The notes beneath the pieces are model-generated. The model was given only the letters and a program-made list of their open reading frames with translations. It ran no database searches and was not told the origin of the DNA. From Bacteroidales bacterium (GTDB lineage: Bacteria; Bacteroidota; Bacteroidia; Bacteroidales; Muribaculaceae): a stretch of 43,525 nt of DNA. Shown here piece after piece: positions 33,944-40,908 of this stretch (positions are counted from its first letter, which is position 1; each line of letters opens with the position of its first letter). The position numbers and the translations under genes were made by a program. Location: positions 34,316 through 77,840 of the forward strand of contig JAAVFG010000027.1 in NCBI GenBank assembly GCA_014800895.1. Direction: 5' to 3'.

Positions 33944-35338
33944 ATGCTTCTTGACATTGATAAAAAACCGCTGGATGCATTGGCGGCCATTGACACGGAT
34001 GGGAATAGGCTCAACTATGGGGAGATAATTGATTTATCTGAAAGGATTGAGCATCTTATTCCTTCGCGATCGTTGACTTTTATTCTCACAAAGAATAATG
34101 TGGGTGGTATCGCGTGGGTGATGGCAACGATACTTTCCGGCAGTGTGCCCTTGATTCTGAGTGTCCATACAGAATCCAAACTGCTTCAGAATCTTCTGGA
34201 TACATATCGGCCGCAATATGTTTGTTGTCCTGAGGATATGACATTTGATGGGATCTGTATTTCCGAATCAAAGGGATATAGACTGTTGTCATTGCCAAAT
34301 GAAAAGGCGGTTCTGAATAATGAGTTGTCACATCTTCTCCCCACGTCAGGCTCCACGGGCAGTCCAAAACTAGTAAGGCATAAATATGATAATATTGAGG
34401 CAGCAGGCCTGAATATCTCCACTTTCTTTGAGCTGACGGATGCCGATCGTCCGTTGATGGTGCTTCCCCTGCATTATACAATGGGATTGTCAATGATTTT
34501 CAGTCATTTCAAGGTTGGCGCAACCGTGCTGATTACCGACCGGAGTATGACTGACCCTGGCTTTTGGAAATTCCTGAAGGAGGAAAAGGCCACCAGCTTC
34601 ACCGGCGTGCCTTTCAGTTTTGAGATTCTGGATAAGATGCGCTTCACACGCATGAAACTACCTGACCTCACTCTCCTGACTCAAGGAGGGGGGAAAATGC
34701 CTACGGAGCTTAATCTTAAATTCGCTGAGTATTGCCGGGATAATGACAAGAAGTGGATCGCTACTTACGGTCAGTCGGAAGGTACTGCCCGAATGGCATG
34801 GCTTCCTCCTCAATATGCCATTTCCAAGATGGGTAGTATCGGCATTGCAGTTCCAAATGGCAGATTATCCCTGCGCGATACAGAAGGGAATGAGATTACG
34901 GAGTCTCCCTCCACAGGAGAGATGTGTTATGAAGGAAGAAACGTAACTATGGGTTATGCCCGCAGTCGTGAGGATTTAGCTCTCGGAGATGAGCGTAACG
35001 GCTTCCTTCCTACAGGAGATATCGCTTACCGTGATGAGGATGGGTTTTATTTCATCAAGGGGCGTATGGGTAGATTCCTGAAATTATTTGGCAATCGTAT
35101 CGGGCTTGACGAGTGCGAGCAGATAGTGAAGGGTGCAGTCAGTTGTGAATGTGCCTGCACCGGCACCGATGAGCGTCTGATTGTCTATCTCACCTCGGAA
35201 GCGGATGTGGATAAGGCGAAGACCGCAATAATAGAGGCAGCACATCTCCCTGCAAATGTGGTAGAGATAAGAATAATCGATGCTTTGCCAAAGAATGAGG
35301 CAGGAAAAATACTATATAGTAAACTTAAAAATGAATAA
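33944..35338 (+). CDS. AMP-dependent acyl ligase (acyl-CoA/ACP synthetase)
   Basis: 464 residues, short for the family. The A3 motif LLPTSGSTGSPKLVRH is present. Later come TYGQSEGTARM (A5), PTGDIAYRDEDG (A7) and the C-terminal lysine motif LPKNEAGKIL (A10). The family activates a carboxylate with ATP and loads it on CoA or the phosphopantetheine of an ACP. An ACP gene follows directly, so it most likely charges that ACP with a small organic or hydroxy acid. The N-terminal region is trimmed relative to typical 500-plus-residue members, as in carrier-loading ligases. Start ATG lies 12 bases after the REPIN-like element. Confidence 0.85.
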   Translation: MLLDIDKKPLDALAAIDTDGNRLNYGEIIDLSERIEHLIPSRSLTFILTKNNVGGIAWVMATILSGSVPLILSVHTESKLLQNLLDTYRPQYVCCPEDMTFDGICISESKGYRLLSLPNEKAVLNNELSHLLPTSGSTGSPKLVRHKYDNIEAAGLNISTFFELTDADRPLMVLPLHYTMGLSMIFSHFKVGATVLITDRSMTDPGFWKFLKEEKATSFTGVPFSFEILDKMRFTRMKLPDLTLLTQGGGKMPTELNLKFAEYCRDNDKKWIATYGQSEGTARMAWLPPQYAISKMGSIGIAVPNGRLSLRDTEGNEITESPSTGEMCYEGRNVTMGYARSREDLALGDERNGFLPTGDIAYRDEDGFYFIKGRMGRFLKLFGNRIGLDECEQIVKGAVSCECACTGTDERLIVYLTSEADVDKAKTAIIEAAHLPANVVEIRIIDALPKNEAGKILYSKLKNE

Positions 35339-35342
35339 AGAT

Positions 35343-35582
35343 ATGACAAACTTAGAAAAATATAACGAGATTTTCACAGAAGTGTTTGGTGTTGATGCCA
35401 CTGCACTTAATGATTCATTTGGTAAGGAGACAGTAGAAGGGTGGGATTCAGTGCATCAGCTTAATCTGGTGACATTGGCAGAGGAGGCATTTGATATCTT
35501 CCTTGACCCGGAGGAGATTCTTGCCTTTACTTCATACGCTGCCGGCAAGGAGATTCTGAAAAATCAGGATGTGGAAATGTAG
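35343..35582 (+). CDS. acyl carrier protein
   Basis: 79 residues from the ATG at 35343; an ATG at 35331, overlapping the ligase stop, would give 83. The acidic helical profile and the GWDSVHQ motif (S36) give the phosphopantetheine attachment serine. AEEAFDIFLDPEEILAF fits helix II/III of ACPs. It carries acyl chains for the preceding ligase and SDR. Together with the NeuD-type transferase this makes a self-contained acyl-decoration module at the end of the capsule operon. About 290 bases without a supported gene follow. Confidence 0.88.
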   Translation: MTNLEKYNEIFTEVFGVDATALNDSFGKETVEGWDSVHQLNLVTLAEEAFDIFLDPEEILAFTSYAAGKEILKNQDVEM

Positions 35583-35876
35583 AGTAATAAGGAGGAGATG
35601 GCGGAATATATTCCGGGAGGACTCTTAGAATTATATTCACCATTTGTTTCTGATTTAATTCGTATATTTCTTACAGACCATCTAAAATATAAACATTTCG
35701 ATGTTAGAATCTCTTTATATTTATGGTATGACAATGCTAATAATGGTATTGTTAGGATTACCGTATTACAATACATATTCGTTAAATAAGGATTCTATTG
35801 TAAAAGTAAAGAGAGGGCATAAAATTCAGGAGGCTCCATAGAGTAAATAATAGAGTAACTTTAAATTCCTTTATTC
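35583..35876 (+). other. non-coding gap before the DUF262 gene, with one doubtful ORF
   Basis: Holds a 63-codon frame (35598-35789) whose ATG follows AAGGAGGAG too closely for normal spacing. It has hydrophobic stretches but no recognisable family, and an overlapping frame on the other strand is equally long. A remnant or a non-coding gap is more likely. TAACTTTA near 35856 is a one-mismatch promoter -7 box for the next gene. Confidence 0.3.
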
Positions 35877-37553
35877 ATGTCTTTTTCAGCAAACCAATAT
35901 GGAATAAATCAACTTTTTGGAAATAATCTTTTGGATATTCCACGTAATCAGCGAAGGTATGTTTGGTCGGAAACGAATTGGAACGACTTGTTGACTGATA
36001 TAGAATTCATAGTAGATAAATCTACCTCGCCAAAACACTTTATAGGTAGTATAGTGTTAAGAAAAGAAGATTCAGTAAATGGACTTGATAAATATAGCAT
36101 AATTGATGGTCAACAGCGTACCATTACTATTATCCTGTTACTTTTAGCATTAATCAGAATTTTTAAAGAAAATAATCTTAAGTCAGATGTAGAGGGTACC
36201 CAGCAGTTTCTATACGTTATGGATAGGAAAGGTAATAAATATCTCGTCTTACATAATGATGCTTATATTGATATCGAAGATTTAGCTAATGAAATATTAA
36301 AGGCTGAAAATAAGTGCTCATTAGACCAAATTTTTAATAATTGTTTGCTCTCGGTAAAAAGCAAGCGATTAAAGGCGGCATTTTTATACTTTTATAATCA
36401 TTTAAAGCAAAAGGAAACTTCAGAAGGAGTTGATAAACTCATCCAATTTAGAGACAGCCTTTTGGATACTAACTATATTAGAATTGATACAGATACTGAA
36501 GAAGATGCATATACTGTATTTGAGATTCTAAATGCACGTGGACAATCACTTGAGCCATATGAACTTCTCAAAAACTATATTATGCGTTATATACATCCAA
36601 AAGAAATGGTAGATGATGTTAAACAAAAATGGGGCATAATAGAAGATGTTTTAGGTTCAAATATAAATAATTTCTTTCGACATTATGTCGTTCATAAAAT
36701 TGATACCCCAGATAAAAAAGATATTTATAGAGTTATTCAAAATGCATTTCCCAAAGATAGGGTAGAATCATTGTTAAAGGATATATACGCCAAGGCACAT
36801 CTATACAGTCATATTATAAATCCTTCTTCTGAACGTGATGAATGTGAATACAAGATTTTTTCTTATTTGAAATCAAAGAGATCTGTTCAACTTAGACCAT
36901 TATTATTAAGTTTGCTTACTGCTTATGAATATAATAAGGCAATAACTAAAGAAGAATATATCAAATCACTTACTTTTTTGAAAAATTTCTTTGTTTGTTT
37001 TTCCATAATTAGCTCTGAGAAATCAAATAAACTAACTGAAATTATTAATAAATATTCTATTAGTATCGGCAAAATGACAGAGGCTGATAAAGAGTTATTA
37101 GCCTCATTTTATGATGCCATGAAATCAAAATTACCATCACAAGAAACATTCATCAATAAATTCAAGGAGCTCGGATATTCTAATCATACAGATTTTTACA
37201 ACGATTCTAACAAAAAGAATCAAGTTGTTGCTGCTTTGGAGCTTATTGAATCTCATTTATCTCCGGATAGATTGGTTGAAGGTGGAACAATTGAACATAT
37301 ACTCCCAGATTCTGCTGATAAGGTAAACGCTAAAATAGGGAATCTTACACTTCTTGAAAAGGGATTGAATAGTAAATGTAAAGATTTGCCTCTGCAAGAT
37401 AAATTAGAAAAATATGGTGATTCAAATTTTCGAATGACGCGTAGACTAAAGGAAAGGTATGGTAATAATCCTGAATCCTTTAAAGCAGATATTCGTGCAG
37501 CAGAAATGGCAAAAATGATCTATAAGGATATATTAAAATTTAATGGTAAATAA
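35877..37553 (+). CDS. DUF262/DUF1524 (GmrSD-like) restriction-type nuclease
   Basis: 558 residues. The N-terminal DUF262 (ParB-like) domain has IPRNQRRYVW (21-30) and the key IDGQQR motif (76-81), which binds and hydrolyses nucleotides in GmrS. A long helical middle follows. The C-terminal DUF1524 HNH domain has EHILPDS with H474, IGNLTLL with N489 and LNSK with N498, the usual H-N-N arrangement. Single-chain relatives are type IV restriction or BREX-associated enzymes acting on modified phage DNA. All key residues are visible, so activity is plausible. AT-rich DNA and a position among capsule genes suggest an acquired defence gene. An 86-bp element shared with the next gene starts 21 bases after the stop. 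Confidence 0.87.
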   Translation: MSFSANQYGINQLFGNNLLDIPRNQRRYVWSETNWNDLLTDIEFIVDKSTSPKHFIGSIVLRKEDSVNGLDKYSIIDGQQRTITIILLLLALIRIFKENNLKSDVEGTQQFLYVMDRKGNKYLVLHNDAYIDIEDLANEILKAENKCSLDQIFNNCLLSVKSKRLKAAFLYFYNHLKQKETSEGVDKLIQFRDSLLDTNYIRIDTDTEEDAYTVFEILNARGQSLEPYELLKNYIMRYIHPKEMVDDVKQKWGIIEDVLGSNINNFFRHYVVHKIDTPDKKDIYRVIQNAFPKDRVESLLKDIYAKAHLYSHIINPSSERDECEYKIFSYLKSKRSVQLRPLLLSLLTAYEYNKAITKEEYIKSLTFLKNFFVCFSIISSEKSNKLTEIINKYSISIGKMTEADKELLASFYDAMKSKLPSQETFINKFKELGYSNHTDFYNDSNKKNQVVAALELIESHLSPDRLVEGGTIEHILPDSADKVNAKIGNLTLLEKGLNSKCKDLPLQDKLEKYGDSNFRMTRRLKERYGNNPESFKADIRAAEMAKMIYKDILKFNGK

Positions 37554-37881
37554 TGTATACAGTAAGCTAAGTGTGTAAAAATTACGTTTTGTCGGAATGC
37601 TTATAAATAATGATCTGTGCACTGTAACTAAAAATTACAGGTAAATGCCATATTCAAACGTCGGCTACGCAACACTCCGTGTCCTATTACAAAACTTAAT
37701 TACTCCTCACTCTTGCCTCAGACCGTATGTTGAAGCACAAAAATGTTAAAATCAGCCGAAAATTAAGTGTATTTAACGAGACACCTCCTATCAGCGGCTT
37801 CTCTAAACCTATACGTCATTTTTAACGCTTACTACTTTTTAATTAATTGACACTATTTATTAATAGATAATAATTTTTATA
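37554..37881 (+). other. non-coding region with first copy of the 86-bp element
   Basis: 328 bases without a supported gene. It contains element copy 1 (37574-37659), then unremarkable AT-rich DNA with a small stem CTATT/AATAG at 37853-37866 just before the next ATG. Confidence 0.4.
37574..37659 (+). repeat. 86-bp direct repeat, copy 1
   Basis: Aligns without gaps to 38371-38456: first 9 of 9 bases, about 18 of 35 in the middle, and 38 of 42 in the last part. It contains a conserved hairpin CTGTAA/TTACAG with a 7-nt loop. It starts 21 bases after the stop of the DUF262 gene. Confidence 0.75.
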
Positions 37882-38349
37882 ATGGAATTTAAAATTGAAG
37901 AGAATCTTAATCAGAATGGCAATATGCAAAAAATCTATGAGAGATATAAAGAGCAGTATCCTGATATTGTGGACTATAGCGATAGTGAGATTGAAGTAAT
38001 AAAAGATTATCTGAAGAGCTTCATTTATATGATAAGAGTGAATAAACACGGATATCTTCATAAGATGGAAAAGGATTTTCCAACTCCGAAGTCGTATCTA
38101 TATGGAGGCATAACTAACGATATCAGGAAAAATCTTAGTCGGCATCAAATTGATAAATATATTAAATGTATATTTGTTGCAGATTATGATACGGCTAAGG
38201 AGGTTGAGAGATATTTAGGAGAATTAGGATTGGATATCGGTAGAGAAGGATTAAAGTCTGCCGGTAATGGCGGTAAAGCCGAAGGGGGCGATGATGACTC
38301 GAGGGTAGTCTATATCGCAGATAAAACTCTTCCCGGTTTTGTGAAATAA
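37882..38349 (+). CDS. small GIY-YIG-like protein
   Basis: 155 residues. The N-terminal 60 residues are helical and charged. From 72: YLYGGITNDIRKNLSRHQID resembles the YIG-x-T-x-x-x-x-R-x-x-x-H part of GIY-YIG nucleases. KEVERYLGELGLDIG gives the helix with a conserved glutamate region, and the tail GGKAEGGDDDSRVVYIAD resembles the Gly/Asp-rich ending of small GIY-YIG-like proteins. The usual first arginine of the motif is Lys/Asn here, so catalysis is uncertain. It has no close partner: it is flanked by two 86-bp direct repeats, one before it and one starting 22 bases after its stop. Could be a nuclease remnant or a defence accessory. Confidence 0.5.
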   Translation: MEFKIEENLNQNGNMQKIYERYKEQYPDIVDYSDSEIEVIKDYLKSFIYMIRVNKHGYLHKMEKDFPTPKSYLYGGITNDIRKNLSRHQIDKYIKCIFVADYDTAKEVERYLGELGLDIGREGLKSAGNGGKAEGGDDDSRVVYIADKTLPGFVK

Positions 38350-38370
38350 TTTATCTCTCTTTTGAAAGCA

Positions 38371-38456
38371 TGTAAAAATGGCGTATTGCGGTAATATGAG
38401 CAAATGTTGAATTTTGCACTGTAACTAAAACTTACAGACAAATGACATATTCAAAC
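38371..38456 (+). repeat. 86-bp direct repeat, copy 2
   Basis: Second copy, starting 22 bases after the GIY-YIG-like stop, with the same hairpin CTGTAA/TTACAG. The rest of the gap 38350-38648 has a small TCCG/CGGA stem near 38608 and no visible gene or clear promoter. Confidence 0.75.
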
Positions 38457-38648
38457 AAAGATTTCGAACGCTTCTACATCCTTACACGCTTACGAAAGAT
38501 AGAGAAATCGGGAAGAATAAGCGTTCTCTTCTAATTCTATCCTTTCCTGTGTGAAGTAAAGCTTGATAATTTCCCCGCTGGAAATAATTCTGGTTCTTCC
38601 TGCCGCTCCGGTCCGATTCGGATTGATTGTATACGAACTTTACGCTAT

Positions 38649-39263
38649 ATGAAACTCTATAAACGCTTTTTTAAACGCGCCATTGACGCTACTGTCTCCG
38701 GATGCGCACTCATAGTTCTTGCCATACCTTTGGCTGCCGTAACAGCCTGGCTGCATGTAGCCAATAAAGGCGCGGGGGCTTTCTTTTTTCAAGAACGTCC
38801 GGGAAAAGATGGTAAAATCTTCAAGGTAGTGAAATTCAAGACTATGACAGATGAGAGGGATACGGATGGCAAACTCCTACCCGATGCTCAGAGACTGACA
38901 AAGGTTGGAAAAATAGTCCGCGCCACATCTCTTGATGAGCTTCCGCAACTTTGGAATGTCTTTAAGGGTGATATGTCGCTTATCGGACCCAGACCTCTGA
39001 TGCCGAAATACCTCCCTCTTTACTCTCCCACGCAGGCTCGCCGTCATGAAGTCAGACCGGGAATAACAGGCTGGGCACAGATTAACGGACGCAACAATAT
39101 ATCATGGGGGAAGAAATTTGAATATGATGTATGGTATGTAGACAATATATCTTTCCTTACCGACTGCAAAATACTATGGCAGACTGTAATGAAGGTAGTG
39201 AAACGTGCCGATATAAATCAGGAGGGACAAGCCACTACAGAAGCATTTAACGGCCATAATTAA
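38649..39263 (+). CDS. initiating phosphoglycosyl transferase (PglC/WcfS-like)
   Basis: 204 residues, the length of the minimal monotopic phosphoglycosyl transferases. A reentrant hydrophobic segment lies at about 12-35. FFFQERPGKDGKIF and VVKFKTM are the substrate-binding blocks. ATSLDELPQLWNVFKGDMSLIGPRPL contains the catalytic Asp-Glu pair (DE), and the end holds GITGWAQINGR. It transfers a sugar phosphate from a UDP-sugar to undecaprenyl phosphate. The neighbouring aminotransferase and dehydratase suggest the sugar is a UDP-4-amino-4,6-dideoxy-GlcNAc or -GalNAc derivative (AATGal or bacillosamine type). This is the first step of repeat-unit assembly. Confidence 0.9.
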   Translation: MKLYKRFFKRAIDATVSGCALIVLAIPLAAVTAWLHVANKGAGAFFFQERPGKDGKIFKVVKFKTMTDERDTDGKLLPDAQRLTKVGKIVRATSLDELPQLWNVFKGDMSLIGPRPLMPKYLPLYSPTQARRHEVRPGITGWAQINGRNNISWGKKFEYDVWYVDNISFLTDCKILWQTVMKVVKRADINQEGQATTEAFNGHN

Positions 39264-39344
39264 TCCATCCTGATATCTTATTCCTCTCTACTCCGGAATC
39301 GTGCGAGCCACTGTGCGACAAAGTCATATATCACCTATCCCTTC

Positions 39345-39375
39345 TTGCTTTTCTCCCCCCTTTTAACTACCTTTG
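39345..39375 (+). promoter_or_regulatory. Bacteroidota promoter for the aminotransferase gene
   Basis: TTG (39345-39347), 20 bp, TACCTTTG (39368-39375): full consensus. The predicted start lies near 39382, leaving a leader of about 22 nt before the ATG at 39404. So this gene can be expressed independently of the upstream cassette. Confidence 0.7.
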
Positions 39376-39403
39376 TCTTTACAATATTTAGGATTACAAT
39401 TAT

Positions 39404-40699
39404 ATGCGCGATAGAATTTATCTTTGTCTCGCTCATATGAGCGGCAATGAAATGAAATACATTAAGGAAGCATTCGATACCAACTGGGTAGTCCCGATGG
39501 GTCCGAATGTAAATGCCTTTGAGAAGGATCTCGAAAATTTCGTGAATAAACGAGTGAAGATTAATCCTGAAAATGGCAAGACCGTTAAGGAGTTGGCGCC
39601 TCTTGATAAGAAAGTGGTATGTCTGAGCGCCGGAACCGCCGCCGTTCATCTCGCTCTTATAGCATGTGGCGTCCAGCCAGGCGACGAGGTGATCGTCCAG
39701 TCGTTCACTTTCTGCGCTTCAAGCCATCCGATCACTTATCTGGGTGCCACTCCGGTATTTATTGACTCCGAACAGCAATCCTGGAATATGGATCCCGAGC
39801 TCCTTGAAACTGCCATCAAAGATAGAATAGAAAAGACCGGTAAAAAACCGAAAGCAATTATCCCGGTGGCGCTCTACGGTATGCCCTATGAAATAGACCG
39901 TATCATGGAGATTGCCAATCGGTATGAAATACCGGTGATCGAGGATGGAGCTGAAGGTTTTGGCTCAATGTTCAATGGTCAGGCTCTGGGTACTTTCGGC
40001 GAATATGGAGTGCTGTCATTCAATGGTAACAAGATGATCACCACCTCAGGAGGCGGCGCCCTTATCTGTCCTGACGAGGAGAAAGCGAGAGAAATACTTT
40101 GGTATGCCACCCAGGCGCGTGAGTCTTACCCCTACTATCAGCATGAAGCTATCGGTTATAACTACCGTATGAGTAATGTTTGCGCCGGTATCGGACGCGG
40201 ACAAATGACCATAATCGATGAGCATATCGCGCATCATAAGCATGTGCAGGCGTTATACTGCGAATTGCTTAAAGATGTGAAGGGCTTTCATATGCATGGC
40301 AATCCCGCTCCTGAATTTGATTCCAATTTCTGGCTCTGCACCGCTACCCTTGACCCGGATGTTAAGATCGTAGGGCAGGAGAATGCGTATAAGCAGGTGG
40401 TGACAGGAGCCGTAGGTGGAGCTGCCGGCGTGACCCATACCGCTTCATCTGCTGTGACTGATTGCCAGCCTAATGATAATGTGGAAGCGCTCCGCGTGGC
40501 TCTTGACAAGGCTAACATTGAGGCTCGTCCACTTTGGAAACCGATGCACAAGCAGCCAGTATATAAAGATGCGCCCGCTTACGTGAATGGCGTGAGCGAA
40601 CATCTTTTCCATAAAGGCATCTGCCTCCCTGCAGGTCCATATGTCTCAGATGATGATGTCAGATATATTGCCGATACCATCAAGGCGTCCATATTGTAA
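39404..40699 (+). CDS. DegT-family sugar aminotransferase (PglE/WcfR-like)
   Basis: 431 residues with the aspartate aminotransferase fold of DegT enzymes. SAGTAAVHLAL binds the PLP phosphate, EDGAEGFGS holds the ring-nitrogen aspartate, and the Schiff-base lysine is K210 in FNGNKMITTSGGG. The N-terminus (AHMSGNEMKYI) and VPMGPNVNAFE match UDP-4-keto-6-deoxy-GlcNAc aminotransferases such as PglE or WcfR. It converts the 4-keto product of the downstream dehydratase to a 4-amino sugar. Own promoter and terminator-like hairpin (40733-40762), so it is a stand-alone transcription unit. The product choice between GlcNAc- and GalNAc-type sugars is not decided by sequence. Confidence 0.9.
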   Translation: MRDRIYLCLAHMSGNEMKYIKEAFDTNWVVPMGPNVNAFEKDLENFVNKRVKINPENGKTVKELAPLDKKVVCLSAGTAAVHLALIACGVQPGDEVIVQSFTFCASSHPITYLGATPVFIDSEQQSWNMDPELLETAIKDRIEKTGKKPKAIIPVALYGMPYEIDRIMEIANRYEIPVIEDGAEGFGSMFNGQALGTFGEYGVLSFNGNKMITTSGGGALICPDEEKAREILWYATQARESYPYYQHEAIGYNYRMSNVCAGIGRGQMTIIDEHIAHHKHVQALYCELLKDVKGFHMHGNPAPEFDSNFWLCTATLDPDVKIVGQENAYKQVVTGAVGGAAGVTHTASSAVTDCQPNDNVEALRVALDKANIEARPLWKPMHKQPVYKDAPAYVNGVSEHLFHKGICLPAGPYVSDDDVRYIADTIKASIL

Positions 40700-40732
40700 T
40701 CGCAATTACCAATAACTCTCCATACATTATTT

Positions 40733-40762
40733 GCCGCTCCGTAGAAATATCTGCAGAGCGGC
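40733..40762 (+). terminator. terminator-like hairpin after the aminotransferase gene
   Basis: GCCGCTC (40733-40739) pairs with GAGCGGC (40756-40762). Inside, GTAGA pairs with TCTGC around AATA. There is no strong T run after it, so termination strength is uncertain. Confidence 0.55.
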
Positions 40763-40853
40763 ATATTACTTTCCCAGACCCTTCTCCCCACAAATCATCT
40801 CATAAAGTAAGAATTATTCACTCCATTACCTTTCCTTTTTAAATATTTTTTCT

Positions 40854-40861
40854 TATCTTTG
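40854..40861 (+). promoter_or_regulatory. -7 box for the dehydratase gene
   Basis: TATCTTTG matches TAnnTTTG; TTT lies at the -33 position instead of TTG. The leader of about 40 nt holds a 6-bp stem CGTGAT/ATCACG (40870-40875 with 40888-40893) just before the ATG at 40909. Confidence 0.55.
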
Positions 40862-40908
40862 TAGAAAACCGTGATGACTAACCGGGAATCACGCTATAAA
40901 ACCTATTC

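Noticed and set aside
35598..35789. 63-codon ORF with a strong-looking AAGGAGGAG upstream
   Set aside because: Spacing to the ATG is too short, an equal frame exists on the other strand, and no family is recognisable; kept only as a note in the gap.
38551..38580. CCTGTGTGAAG near 38551 as a copy of the recurring hairpin
   Set aside because: Only the 5' flank matches; no stem or GAAG follows.
39297..39325. Possible sixth copy of the recurring hairpin (GTGCGAG...ACAAAG)
   Set aside because: Flanks are loosely similar, but no stable stem of 4 or more bp can form at the expected place.
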